Shown: positions 7,866 through 16,400 of the stretch, piece by piece
How positions within the stretch are numbered: the stretch's first letter is position 1
Layout: the number at the start of each line of letters is the position of its first letter
Assembly: GCA_017543445.1 (NCBI GenBank)
Contig: JAFYGB010000076.1
Coordinates: 1-64,000 of the forward strand
Reading direction: 5' to 3'
DNA length: 64,000 nt
From: Lachnospiraceae bacterium
GTDB taxonomy: Bacteria; Bacillota; Clostridia; Lachnospirales; Lachnospiraceae
Position numbers and translations under genes: made by a program
Notes under the pieces: model-generated
Seen by the model: only the letters and a program-made list of their open reading frames with translations
Told to the model about the DNA's origin: nothing
The model's database searches: none

Positions 7866-9686
7866 ATGGGATTGAGAGGTTTTTTAAGAAACCGTACAGT
7901 GGGAATGCATGCGGGAAATATCGAAACGGACACGATGAAGTCGGTCGATGATCTGGTCGTCCCCGGGATCTTGCCGGAGAAGGAGTCGGAAGCACAGACG
8001 CAGAAGGCACAGGCCCCACAGCCTGCAGCGGAGGCAAATGCTTCGGCAGAAGAGCAGACCGTCGTCTGCCCAAAGTGTAAAAAGGTGTTAAATCGCGATC
8101 AGGTCATCGCGAATAAATATGTGTGCTACGAATGCGGGAACTACTTCCGTGTGCGCACAAAGAACCGCATCGCGATGATCGCGGATCATCACCGCATGGA
8201 GTACTGGTTTACCGACCTGCCGGTGAGTAATCCGCTGGAGGATGCGGAGTATGAAGAGAAACTTAGGAGCGCGCGAGAAAAGACTGGCCTGGATGAGGCA
8301 GTCACCGTCGGTCTGGTGCATATTTTCGGCGAGCCGGCCGTGGTCGGCATCTGCGATGCGCGTTTCATGATGGCGAGTATGGGCCACATCGTGGGTGAGA
8401 AGATCACCCGGGCGGTCGAGGAGGCGACGAAGCGCCGCCTGCCGGTATTTTTGTTCTGCTGCTCCGGCGGTGCCCGCATGCAGGAGGGTATCATCTCCCT
8501 CATGCAGATGGAAAAAACGTCGGCAGCGTTAAAGAGACATTCCGACGCAGGACTTTTGTACTGCAGTATATTGACCGATCCGACGACCGGCGGCGTGACT
8601 GCAAGTTACGCAACTCTCGGGGATGTCATCCTGGCTGAGCCGGGCGCTTTGATCGGTTTTGCAGGCCCTCGTGTCATCAAGCAGACCATCGGAAGAGAAC
8701 TCCCGAAGGGCTTTCAGACCGCGGAGTTTCTGCTGGAACATGGTATGATCGACGGGATCATTGACCGCCGTCGTTTAAAGAAAATGCTGTATTTCCTGAT
8801 CGTGACCCATAAGGGAACACGGGATTACGCACATGCTCCTGTGGCTCGGGAAGCCGTGCAGCAGATGAGCGAACTGGTAAAAGAACACGCCAGCAAGGAG
8901 CAGCCTTCCGATGCCTGGACGAAGGTCCGCAAGACACGCGATATCAACCGTCCGTCCGCGACCGATTATATCCATCGCATCTTCGATTTGTTCGTGGAGG
9001 CACACGGGGACCGTGTATATGGCGACGATCGCGCATTGATCGGCGGCATCGGGATCCTCGATGGTCAGCCTGTGACCATCATCGCGGATGAAAAGGGCTC
9101 GGACATCAAAGAATGCAAAGAGAGAAACTTCGGCATGCCCATGGCGGAAGGTTACCGCAAGGCGATCCGTCTGATGAAGCAGGCCGAGAAGTTTAACCGT
9201 CCCATTATCAGCTTTATCAACACCCCCGGCGCGTTTTGCGGTCTGGAGGCAGAAGAGCGCGGTATTGGCAGTGCCATCGCGCAGAACCTGTACGAAATGT
9301 CGAACCTGAAGGTTCCCGTTTTGTGCATCATGATCGGAGAAGGCGGAAGCGGCGGCGCTTTGGGTACAGCCGTGGGCAATGAAGTCTGGATGCTGGAGAA
9401 CGCGACCTACTCCATCCTGTCCCCGGAAGGCTATGCGTCGATTCTGTGGAAGGATTCGTCACGCTGTCAGGAGGCGGCGGAAGCGATGAAGATCACAGCG
9501 GAAGACTTAAAACGCCTCGGCGTGATCGAGCAGGTATTGCCCGAATTCGGCGGAGCGGATAAGGATACCGTAGACGCCATCGCCGCCAACATGCGCGAGA
9601 AGATCATCGGCTTTGTAGAAGCCTATAAGAATATCGGTCCCGAACAGATCGCTCAAAAACGGTATGAGCGTTTCCGGGCATTTTAA
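7866..9686 (+). CDS. accDA: acetyl-CoA carboxylase carboxyltransferase, AccD-AccA fusion
   Basis: 606 residues. It transfers carboxyl from carboxybiotin to acetyl-CoA, giving malonyl-CoA. Residues 1-65 are a poorly conserved, probably flexible extension. Residues about 68-330 are the AccD beta subunit with its C4 zinc finger (CPKCKK and CYECG) and the oxyanion glycines ([11 protein letters not shown]). Residues about 350-600 are the AccA alpha subunit ([27 protein letters not shown]). The two are normally separate polypeptides. GGAGG precedes ATG 7866; a GTG at 7848 is the less likely start. The partner subunits AccB and AccC are not in this cluster. Confidence 0.94.
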   Translation: MGLRGFLRNRTVGMHAGNIETDTMKSVDDLVVPGILPEKESEAQTQKAQAPQPAAEANASAEEQTVVCPKCKKVLNRDQVIANKYVCYECGNYFRVRTKNRIAMIADHHRMEYWFTDLPVSNPLEDAEYEEKLRSAREKTGLDEAVTVGLVHIFGEPAVVGICDARFMMASMGHIVGEKITRAVEEATKRRLPVFLFCCSGGARMQEGIISLMQMEKTSAALKRHSDAGLLYCSILTDPTTGGVTASYATLGDVILAEPGALIGFAGPRVIKQTIGRELPKGFQTAEFLLEHGMIDGIIDRRRLKKMLYFLIVTHKGTRDYAHAPVAREAVQQMSELVKEHASKEQPSDAWTKVRKTRDINRPSATDYIHRIFDLFVEAHGDRVYGDDRALIGGIGILDGQPVTIIADEKGSDIKECKERNFGMPMAEGYRKAIRLMKQAEKFNRPIISFINTPGAFCGLEAEERGIGSAIAQNLYEMSNLKVPVLCIMIGEGGSGGALGTAVGNEVWMLENATYSILSPEGYASILWKDSSRCQEAAEAMKITAEDLKRLGVIEQVLPEFGGADKDTVDAIAANMREKIIGFVEAYKNIGPEQIAQKRYERFRAF

Positions 9687-9696
9687 GGAGAAAACC

Positions 9697-10671
9697 ATGA
9701 ATGGTATAAAAATCAAAGGAACCGGACGCTGCATTCCGGAGCGTGTCATCAAAAACGAGGAATTCACAAAGTGGATCGACACTTCGGATGAGTGGATCAC
9801 GGAACGTACCGGTATCAAGGAACGTCATGTAGTCACGACCGAAACCGCCTGCGATCTGGCCAGCGGCGCCTGCTTAAACGCTCTGGAAAATGCGGGCAAA
9901 ACAGCAGAAGATGTCGATCTTCTGATCATCGGCACCATCTCCATGGATCATGTGACGCCTTCGCTTGCGTGCGAAGTGCAGAAGCGGATCGGTGCGAAGA
10001 ACGCTGTTTCCTTCGATATCAACGGTGCTTGCGCTGGCTTCCTGTTTGCGCTCGACACCGCGGCATCCTACATCAACACGGTTTGCTATAAAAGCGCTCT
10101 CGTGGTCGGTATCGAAGTCCTGTCGAAGATCGTAGACTGGACGGATCGTACGACCTGCGTGCTGTTTGGTGACGGAGCGGGCGCAGTTTACGTCGAGGCA
10201 GACGAGACCCGTCCCTTCTACATGGTGCAGGGGACGAAGCCCGATAACTGGGAGGTCCTCAACTGTAAGGCGCGAGAGATCGACAGTCCCTTCGCGATCC
10301 GTGAGAGCTATCCGAAGCTTTCCGACCATGTATTCATGAATGGTCGCGAGGTCTACCAGTTCGCCGTTACGACGGTACCGAAGGCCATCCAGAATGTTTT
10401 GGACCAGGCACATCTTGCGCCGAGCGACATTTCGTGCTATATTTTACATCAGGCAAATGTACGCATAATCCAGTCGGTCGCCAAGCGTCTCGGCGAGCCG
10501 ATGGAGAAGTTCCCGGTGAATATGATGCGGTATGGAAATATGTCCTCCGCCAGCATGCCGGTGCTTCTGGACGAGATCCATCGTGAAGGCCGTTTAGAGG
10601 AAGGCAAGTATATCCTGCTTTCCGGTTTTGGCGCGGGTCTGGTCTACGGTGCGACGATCTTGAAATGGTAA
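9697..10671 (+). CDS. fabH: 3-oxoacyl-ACP synthase III
   Basis: 324 residues. It condenses an acyl-CoA primer with malonyl-ACP to start each chain. Catalytic residues are Cys112 in NGACAGFLF, His in LHQANVRI, and Asn in YGNMSSAS. The start at 9697 has AAGGAG 6 nt upstream; a longer frame from 9664 overlaps accDA. In streptococci fabH lies near the front of the cluster; here it is next to last, just before fabT. Confidence 0.95.
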   Translation: MNGIKIKGTGRCIPERVIKNEEFTKWIDTSDEWITERTGIKERHVVTTETACDLASGACLNALENAGKTAEDVDLLIIGTISMDHVTPSLACEVQKRIGAKNAVSFDINGACAGFLFALDTAASYINTVCYKSALVVGIEVLSKIVDWTDRTTCVLFGDGAGAVYVEADETRPFYMVQGTKPDNWEVLNCKAREIDSPFAIRESYPKLSDHVFMNGREVYQFAVTTVPKAIQNVLDQAHLAPSDISCYILHQANVRIIQSVAKRLGEPMEKFPVNMMRYGNMSSASMPVLLDEIHREGRLEEGKYILLSGFGAGLVYGATILKW

Positions 10672-10688
10672 CAAAGGGGATATAAGGG

Positions 10689-11165
10689 ATGAAAGACCGA
10701 GAGATCAACATGGCGCTGAATTCCGTGCTCGTCAGTCTGTTTAACGACATCATGCACATCGAGGAAAAGGCGATCATCACAAAAGAGTACGAAGATATCA
10801 GCAACAACGACATGCACATCATCGACGCCATCGGCATCAACAAACCGCAGATGGTCAGCGAAGTCGCGCGTAAGATGTCCGTTACGCAGGGCACGGTCAA
10901 TGTAGCCATGAACGCTCTGGAGCGTAAGGGCTACATCAACCGCAACCGCAGCGAAGAGGACCGGCGTGTCGTGCTGGTATCGCTTACGGAAAAAGGCGTA
11001 AAAGCCTATCACCACCACCGGGATTTCCATAAGAACATGATGCGCGCCATCGTTCGTGACTTAAACGACGATGAGAAGAAAGCGCTGCATCACTGCCTCG
11101 TACATCTGGAAGAATTCTTCCGCGATCTCGAAGAGAAGAACCGCAGAGAAGCCGGTAAGGAGTAA
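10689..11165 (+). CDS. fabT: MarR-family regulator of fatty-acid synthesis
   Basis: 158 residues with a MarR winged helix: recognition helix around MSVTQGTVNVAMNALERKGY, then the wing RNRSEEDRRVVLVSLTEKG. FabT represses the fab operon in streptococci, using acyl-ACP as co-repressor. The assignment rests on its place as last gene of the operon and on the two TTTGA-N3-TCAAA palindromes over the operon start. With only that promoter visible, it would be autoregulated. AAGGGG precedes the ATG. The MarR family is certain; the FabT role is strongly suggested by context. Confidence 0.88.
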   Translation: MKDREINMALNSVLVSLFNDIMHIEEKAIITKEYEDISNNDMHIIDAIGINKPQMVSEVARKMSVTQGTVNVAMNALERKGYINRNRSEEDRRVVLVSLTEKGVKAYHHHRDFHKNMMRAIVRDLNDDEKKALHHCLVHLEEFFRDLEEKNRREAGKE

Positions 11166-11171
11166 TGCCTG

Positions 11172-12155
11172 TCAGATCAGTGCGTAACTTTTGTAGTCGA
11201 AGTAGTAGCAATGCGTCCCGAGGACTTCTTCCGCAGAGACTTCGGTCTTGTTGATCTCACGGATCATTTCGTCGATCTCGCGGCTGTCGATCCCGATGCT
11301 CGACGGTAAGATCAGCATCTCGTGGACACTCGAAGGGATGAGGTAGTAGCTGCCCTGCAGCGCATCCCCGATCCGGTTGAGCAGTTGCGGATAGAGGACT
11401 GCAGTCGCACCGAAATACTTGTTTTTATTTGTTAAAACCATGGACTGGTGGATCATCGGGTTCTTCGGCGCCTGCCACGCATCCCCCGAATAATCGCATA
11501 TTTTTTTCATCGTATCCCGATTATGCGCTTCCTGCGTGTCATCGGGATCGTTTTTACACATAGATAAGAGCACGCTTTGTAACGCACATAATTCAGCCGG
11601 GAAGATGCGCATCGTGTTCTCCAGGGCGACCGGATACAGAGCCGTCGGCGTCAGATTCCACTTTAAAAACTGCTCCTCCTTCAGAAGAATGCATCCGAAA
11701 GTACGATCCGACATCTCCAGATGGATGAAGAATAAGACACACAGATCGTGAAACGCGATCGAAGGAGTATGCTTTAAGAGATCTACATTTTCCGAGCGGG
11801 ACACGAGTTTGAGGCAAATGCGGTCACGGACGGTTTTGTAGTCTCTGAGATCCTCGCTTAAATCCGGCTGGGCCAGATGCTCCATGCCCAAGAGGATCCG
11901 GTGGGCGATGGCGTCGAAACGGTCATCCTCCGTTACCTGGTCGTTATTAAAGTAAATGTTTTCCTCGAGAAAAGAATCGTAAAAGTTTTCCAGATAGATG
12001 GCGGGAGCGAGCGGTTCGCCCTCCGTGTCGATGATCAGCGAAGTGTATTCGCAGCCGTTGTTTTTCAGAATGTGTTTCAGCCGTGCGTTCTGGTTCGGCT
12101 TGAGAAACGGTTGGATGTGCTTACGCACTTTTTCGGTAAAGGTTTCGTAGTCCAT
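11172..12155 (-). CDS. DUF5688-like protein of unknown function
   Basis: 327 residues, soluble, no signal peptide or membrane span. The order of landmarks is an N-terminal MDYETFTEKVRKHI, a middle FHDLCVLFFIHL, PTALYPVALENT, LVLTNKNKYFGA and a C-terminal SSVHEMLILP. This matches my recollection of the DUF5688 family, which is common and often multicopy in Lachnospiraceae and has no known role. The gene faces the fab operon tail to tail, leaving 6 bp between the stops. GGAGG lies just before the ATG on the minus strand. Promoter not obvious; it may share transcription with the upstream tRNA-Arg. Confidence 0.65.
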   Translation of the reverse strand: MDYETFTEKVRKHIQPFLKPNQNARLKHILKNNGCEYTSLIIDTEGEPLAPAIYLENFYDSFLEENIYFNNDQVTEDDRFDAIAHRILLGMEHLAQPDLSEDLRDYKTVRDRICLKLVSRSENVDLLKHTPSIAFHDLCVLFFIHLEMSDRTFGCILLKEEQFLKWNLTPTALYPVALENTMRIFPAELCALQSVLLSMCKNDPDDTQEAHNRDTMKKICDYSGDAWQAPKNPMIHQSMVLTNKNKYFGATAVLYPQLLNRIGDALQGSYYLIPSSVHEMLILPSSIGIDSREIDEMIREINKTEVSAEEVLGTHCYYFDYKSYALI

Positions 12156-12252
12156 AGACCTCCGGGTTTAACGTCACGAGGACGATATATTTCAAACGGG
12201 AGACGGCGCCCGAATGATGCGATTTTACAATGTTTGTGTAAAAATCCGGGTA

Positions 12253-12277
12253 CGAAAAAAGAGCGGTAGGAACCGCT
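12253..12277 (-). terminator. terminator downstream of tRNA-Arg
   Basis: On the minus strand AGCGGT-tcct-ACCGCT is followed by CTTTTTTC. It lies about 120 bp past the tRNA and about 100 bp ahead of the DUF5688-like gene, so it probably ends the tRNA transcript. A second, less T-rich hairpin sits at about 12347-12383. Confidence 0.6.
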
Positions 12278-12395
12278 TGCGGAAGATATGAAATTGTGTT
12301 TTGATCTGGGAAATATAAGATGTTTGATGAGGTAGATCGAAAAGGACGCACAGCGCCGACATGGCGTCGGGAACGCTGCGCGATGACCTTATTTG

Positions 12396-12467
12396 TGCAT
12401 CTGAGTGGAATCGAACCACCGCACATGGCTCCGGAGGCCATCGCTCTATCCACTGAGCTACAGATGC
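12396..12467 (-). tRNA. tRNA-Arg (anticodon CCG)
   Basis: Minus-strand cloverleaf: acceptor GCATCTG/CAGATGC, D-arm GCTC/GAGC, anticodon stem ATGGC/GCCAT with loop CTCCGGA (anticodon CCG, reading CGG), and T-arm GGTGG/CCACT with loop TTCGATT. Discriminator A; CCA is not encoded. Confidence 0.95.
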
Positions 12468-12483
12468 GTTTCGAACAAGGAAC

Positions 12484-12512
12484 ATTTTACTATAGTGCCA
12501 CCCAAAAGTCAA
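12484..12512 (-). promoter_or_regulatory. promoter of tRNA-Arg
   Basis: Reading the minus strand: TTGACT (12512-12507), a 17-bp spacer and TAAAAT (12489-12484), ending 17 bp before the tRNA. Near-consensus and divergent from the promoter at 12536. Confidence 0.8.
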
Positions 12513-12535
12513 GCCTCGTTTTTCGGAATTGCGTG

Positions 12536-12564
12536 TTGAAAAAGAGGGCGTTATCTGATATAAT
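12536..12564 (+). promoter_or_regulatory. promoter of the repeat protein / MoxR operon
   Basis: TTGAAA (12536-12541), a 17-bp spacer and TATAAT (12559-12564). It leaves a leader of about 130 nt before the GTG at 12700. Back to back with the tRNA-Arg promoter. Confidence 0.8.
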
Positions 12565-12589
12565 AACTCTGTATGTGTACCTGTAGAGT

Positions 12590-12685
12590 GCATGCGGGCA
12601 GCGACTTTGTGTCGGCTGCATTTTCCACAAAATAAAAGACGATGATTTCGGTCCGCGAAGGCCTTTGGGAGCGGGGACCGTTGAC
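12590..12685 (+). promoter_or_regulatory. structured 5' leader with two hairpins
   Basis: Hairpin 1 pairs GCAGCGAC with GTCGGCTGC and is followed by ATTTT (about 12598-12631). Hairpin 2 pairs CGGTCC with GGACCG (about 12650-12682), ending close to the weak GGTGG ribosome site of the GTG start. I do not recognise a riboswitch. Hairpin 2 could limit access to the start codon. Confidence 0.35.
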
Positions 12686-12699
12686 GGTGGTATAGATCA

Positions 12700-14172
12700 G
12701 TGAAAAAAAGAAACAAGAAGAAACACCATTCCGCGGGGCTGACCCCGGAACAGTTGAAGAATATAGGAATTCAGGGGGAGAGGATCCTGCAGATCCCGAT
12801 CGAGGACGAGCCGGATGAGGATATCTCCGATGAAGAAAATACAGACGCAGAAGAGGTCGAGGAGCAGATATTCGGAATCACAGGTCCGGATGAAGAAGCT
12901 ACCGCGGCTTATGTCGCGTACATGAAGAAGAAGGCGCAGAAGGCTGATGCGGCTTCTGTTTCTGCGTCCTCTGATAAGAAGGCAGAGCCTGCGAAGGTCG
13001 AAGAACCTACGAAGGTCGAAGAGCCTGCGAAGGCGGAAGAACCTGCGAAGGCGGAAGAGCCTGTAAAGGCGGAAGAACCTCCGAAGGTGGAAGAAGCTCC
13101 GAAGGCCGAAGAGCCTGTAAAGGAAGAAGAGCCTGCGAAGGCGGACGAGTCTGTTAAGGTCGAAGAAGCTCCGAAGGAAGAAGAGCCTGCGAAAGAGGAA
13201 GAGCCCGAACAGACAGAGAAAACAGAGCAGAAAGAGGAACCTGCGAAGGAAGACGAGCCCGAGAAGAAGGAAGAGCCTGTGAAGGCGGACGAACCTGCAA
13301 AGGCCGAAGAACCCGTGAAAGAAAGCACGGACGAAACCATCGGGTCCCAGGAAGAAGAGGATAAAGAAAGCAACCGTCTGGCGTGGATCATGATCGGCGG
13401 CGCCGCGGGTGTGGTAATTCTGGCGGTACTTGCGTATATCTTTTTGTGGGGAGGAAAAAAGCCTGCCCTGACTGACGAAACGACCGTTCCGGGATCGATT
13501 CCGCACAGTGAAAGCGTTTCCGTGACGGGAGACAGTAGTTCCGATGTTCTCGAGAGTTCGGACGATGAGCCGGTCAGTAGCTCGGGCCTGATCGAGGATA
13601 CTGAGGTCTATTCGGTAGAATATAAGATCGATGACGCGGATGAGAGCGTATTGGCCCTGATGACTAAGTATTATAATGCTACAGCAGATTGCGACATCGA
13701 GACGATCCGTCAGTGCTACTACGATCCGAAGTCCATCTCCATCGATGAGAAGACGCTTCAGCGTAAGGCACAGATCATCGATGGATATCGCGGGATCAAA
13801 TGCTACAATGCAGATGGTCTGAACGCTGACGAGATGGTGCTGTATGTGCTGTATGAGATCAAATTCAAAGAAGTTCAGACCCCGGCACCGACATTGATCC
13901 GTTTCTACCTGAAGAAGGACGGCGATGACTGGAAGATCTATAACGGTCCGATCACGGATGAACTTCGGGATCATTTGAATAAGATGACGAATAACCGTGA
14001 CGTGATCTCCCTGATGGTCCAGGTAAACCGTGCATTCTCACAGGCATGTGACCGTGACGATGAACTTGGACGTCTGATCCGTCTGCTCGGCGAGGAGCCG
14101 GAGAGCGATCCGCAGGCAGGGGCGGGATCGTCCGAAGGAGATACCATAGAAGAAACGCCCAATGAGGCATAA
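12700..14172 (+). CDS. Lys/Glu/Pro-repeat single-pass membrane protein
   Basis: 490 residues. The N-terminus is basic (KKRNKKKHH). Residues about 88-215 are low-complexity repeats of the type EEPAKAEEPVK. One membrane segment lies at about 227-250 (MIGGAAGVVILAVLAYIFLW). A Ser/Asp-rich linker is followed by a compact C-terminal domain at about 300-465 that resembles an NTF2-like/DUF4878-like fold (ALMTKYYNATADCD, VLYVLYEIKFKEV). With no signal peptide, the likely topology is repeats inside, C-terminal domain outside. It begins with GTG. The MoxR gene starts 52 bp after it, suggesting shared transcription. Function unknown; the repeat could be a flexible spacer or a partner-docking region. Confidence 0.7.
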   Translation: MKKRNKKKHHSAGLTPEQLKNIGIQGERILQIPIEDEPDEDISDEENTDAEEVEEQIFGITGPDEEATAAYVAYMKKKAQKADAASVSASSDKKAEPAKVEEPTKVEEPAKAEEPAKAEEPVKAEEPPKVEEAPKAEEPVKEEEPAKADESVKVEEAPKEEEPAKEEEPEQTEKTEQKEEPAKEDEPEKKEEPVKADEPAKAEEPVKESTDETIGSQEEEDKESNRLAWIMIGGAAGVVILAVLAYIFLWGGKKPALTDETTVPGSIPHSESVSVTGDSSSDVLESSDDEPVSSSGLIEDTEVYSVEYKIDDADESVLALMTKYYNATADCDIETIRQCYYDPKSISIDEKTLQRKAQIIDGYRGIKCYNADGLNADEMVLYVLYEIKFKEVQTPAPTLIRFYLKKDGDDWKIYNGPITDELRDHLNKMTNNRDVISLMVQVNRAFSQACDRDDELGRLIRLLGEEPESDPQAGAGSSEGDTIEETPNEA

Positions 14173-14224
14173 AAAACACGATCCGGGCGCGGCCCGTTAG
14201 CAGGATCGAGAAGGATGTATAGAC

Positions 14225-15175
14225 ATGACAGATGAAGAATTGTTGATCAGTGTTCAGGAAGAGATCAAACGCAGCATTATCGGTAAGGACGACGTGGTAC
14301 GGAAGGTGCTTTGCGCCATTCTGGCCCGCGGCCATGTATTGATCGAGGATATTCCGGGACTCGGTAAGACGACCATGGCGATGGCCATCGCGAGCGTATG
14401 TCAGTTGAATGCGCGTCGTCTCCAGTTCACTCCGGACGTTCTTCCTTCCGACGTAGTCGGTTTCAACTTATACGATAAGGAGACCGGAAGTTTCCGTTTC
14501 GTGCCCGGCGTTATCTTCACGAACCTGTTTTTAGCGGATGAGATCAACCGTACCTCTCCGAAGTCCCAGTCGGCGCTTCTTGAGGTAATGGAGGAGGGTA
14601 ATGTCACCGTAGACGGTAATACCTATGAATTGGAGAAACCGTTTATCGTTCTGGCGACGCAGAACCCTGCGGGTTCCGCAGGTACCCAGCTCCTGCCGGA
14701 GTCTCAGCTCGACCGTTTCATGATCCAGCTTTCGATGGGCTACCCGAAAGATGAAGACGAGATCTCGATCCTTCGCTCGAAGCATGTTCCTGCAGGAAGC
14801 ACGGAGAAGCTTCGGGAACTGATGACGAAGGAGCAGGTATTGGATATGCAGGCGAAGGTCGATCAGATCTTCGTACATGATGTGATCTATCAGTACATCG
14901 TTGCTTTGATCACAGCGACTCGTGAGAACCCGTACCTGGAACTCGGTGCCAGCCCGCGTGCAGGCATCGCCCTCATGCGTATGGGATGTGCCAATGCATT
15001 TATGTCCGGACGCGATTATGTAAAACCGCGGGACATCACAGATATATTTGCCGATGTCGTTCGACATCGTATCTTATTGAATTCCAGAGCTCGTATCGAG
15101 AAGAGAACGAAGGATCAGATCATCGAAGCGATCCTCGCCTCGGTAGAGAAGCCGGAAAGCGGTAAAGCGAAGTAA
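14225..15175 (+). CDS. MoxR-family AAA+ ATPase
   Basis: 316 residues. Walker A is GLGKTT in IEDIPGLGKTTMAM; Walker B is LFLADEINRTSPKSQ, followed by the sensor ATQNPAG and a C-terminal lid. MoxR proteins act as chaperone-like ATPases that mature partner proteins, often encoded next to DUF58 and von Willebrand or transglutaminase proteins. Here DUF58 follows 10 bp later and a transglutaminase after that, the classic MoxR-DUF58-TGase trio. Cytoplasmic; the client is not known. Confidence 0.93.
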   Translation: MTDEELLISVQEEIKRSIIGKDDVVRKVLCAILARGHVLIEDIPGLGKTTMAMAIASVCQLNARRLQFTPDVLPSDVVGFNLYDKETGSFRFVPGVIFTNLFLADEINRTSPKSQSALLEVMEEGNVTVDGNTYELEKPFIVLATQNPAGSAGTQLLPESQLDRFMIQLSMGYPKDEDEISILRSKHVPAGSTEKLRELMTKEQVLDMQAKVDQIFVHDVIYQYIVALITATRENPYLELGASPRAGIALMRMGCANAFMSGRDYVKPRDITDIFADVVRHRILLNSRARIEKRTKDQIIEAILASVEKPESGKAK

Positions 15176-15185
15176 GGATAGGGAA

Positions 15186-16385
15186 ATGAACCGAAATCTG
15201 TTCATATTTTTGCTCGTGATCATTTTGATCTACGGCGTGTCGATCTCATATCTTCAGGACGAACCGATCTATGTTTTATCGGTTCTTGTTTTCGTGCCTG
15301 TAGTAGCGATGATCGTTTCGTTCCTCCTGTCTTTTTGTGTTAAAGCGTATTTGGTCCGGGGCAATTATTCAGCGTCTCTGCCCAACAAACCGACGGCTTT
15401 TCAGATCCGCCTGCGCAACCGTGCGCCGATCTCGATCACGAAAGTCGAGTGTGTCCTGATCGCGTCATATCTGACTTCCGGTAAGTCCGAAAAGATCCGC
15501 GTCAGTGCGACATTGACCGCGAATGAAACCCTTGATATGCGCATTCCCGTGGCCTTTAAGTATTGCGGGCTGGCGCAGATCCGCATCAAAAAGATCCGCA
15601 TCTATGACTGGCTGAGCCTGTTTCGGTGGAGCAGAAAAGTGAACCAAAAGCAGTCGGTCGTCGTGCTTCCGGAATATACGCTGATGCCGATCAAAAACCG
15701 AAATTCCATCTGGCACGATATTACGAATTCGTCCCGCTTCCATTCGACGCTGGTCGGAGAGGATCCGTCGGAGATCGTCAGCTTTCACTCGATGCAGCCC
15801 GGCGATAAACTCCAGCGGGTGCACTGGAAACTGTCTGCGAAATCGGACGACTTGATGGTAAAAGACTTCGGTATGCCGTTGTGCAGCCGTGTATGTCTTT
15901 ATGTGGATATGAATTATAAAACGCGAGAGGAGTATTCCGACCGCATGACGATGGCATTGTCCGTCGGGCTTTCCCTTTTGGATGCCGATTGTCCGTTCAC
16001 ACTGCTGTGGTTCCAGCGTCAGTTGGAGATGCATCAGGTCACGGTATACGAGATCGACGATCTTTACGAAGTATTCGCCGAGTTCCTCCGGAATTCCGAT
16101 CCGATCGGTACGCTGCCGCTGCCGCTCGTGTTTTCCGAGGCGAAACTGGAAAACCGAATGCGTCAGTTCATCGTCGTTACCGGACCGCGCAGCAGAGGAC
16201 TGGAGCAGGATGAACTCCTGCTGGCGAAGCGATCGGTCACCGACGAACTGATCATCCTGTCTGCCGATACCGGACTTAAGTCCACAGAACCTGCGCAGGA
16301 GATCATCGCACGTGATATCCAGTATACATTTGCTTCCGAAGATCTGATGAACCAGCTGTCGGGAGTAGAATTGGTCGTTATGTAA
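15186..16385 (+). CDS. DUF58 membrane-anchored protein
   Basis: 399 residues. Two hydrophobic segments near the N-terminus (about 5-23 and 28-50) are followed by a beta-rich region. The DUF58 signature QPGDKLQRVHWKLSAKSDDLMVKDFG lies near residues 203-228 and leads into a vWA-like domain. DUF58 proteins accompany MoxR ATPases and are thought to be their targets or adaptors. The gene lies 10 bp after moxR and 15 bp before the transglutaminase gene. AGGATAGGG sits ahead of the ATG. Confidence 0.9.
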   Translation: MNRNLFIFLLVIILIYGVSISYLQDEPIYVLSVLVFVPVVAMIVSFLLSFCVKAYLVRGNYSASLPNKPTAFQIRLRNRAPISITKVECVLIASYLTSGKSEKIRVSATLTANETLDMRIPVAFKYCGLAQIRIKKIRIYDWLSLFRWSRKVNQKQSVVVLPEYTLMPIKNRNSIWHDITNSSRFHSTLVGEDPSEIVSFHSMQPGDKLQRVHWKLSAKSDDLMVKDFGMPLCSRVCLYVDMNYKTREEYSDRMTMALSVGLSLLDADCPFTLLWFQRQLEMHQVTVYEIDDLYEVFAEFLRNSDPIGTLPLPLVFSEAKLENRMRQFIVVTGPRSRGLEQDELLLAKRSVTDELIILSADTGLKSTEPAQEIIARDIQYTFASEDLMNQLSGVELVVM

Positions 16386-16400
16386 GGGGAGCCGTTTCCT

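Noticed and set aside
12697-13974. Long minus-strand frame rich in Leu, Arg and Phe
   Set aside because: It is the antisense reading of the Lys/Glu/Pro repeat gene; the periodic composition is a mirror of the real repeat, and no ribosome site or family feature is present.
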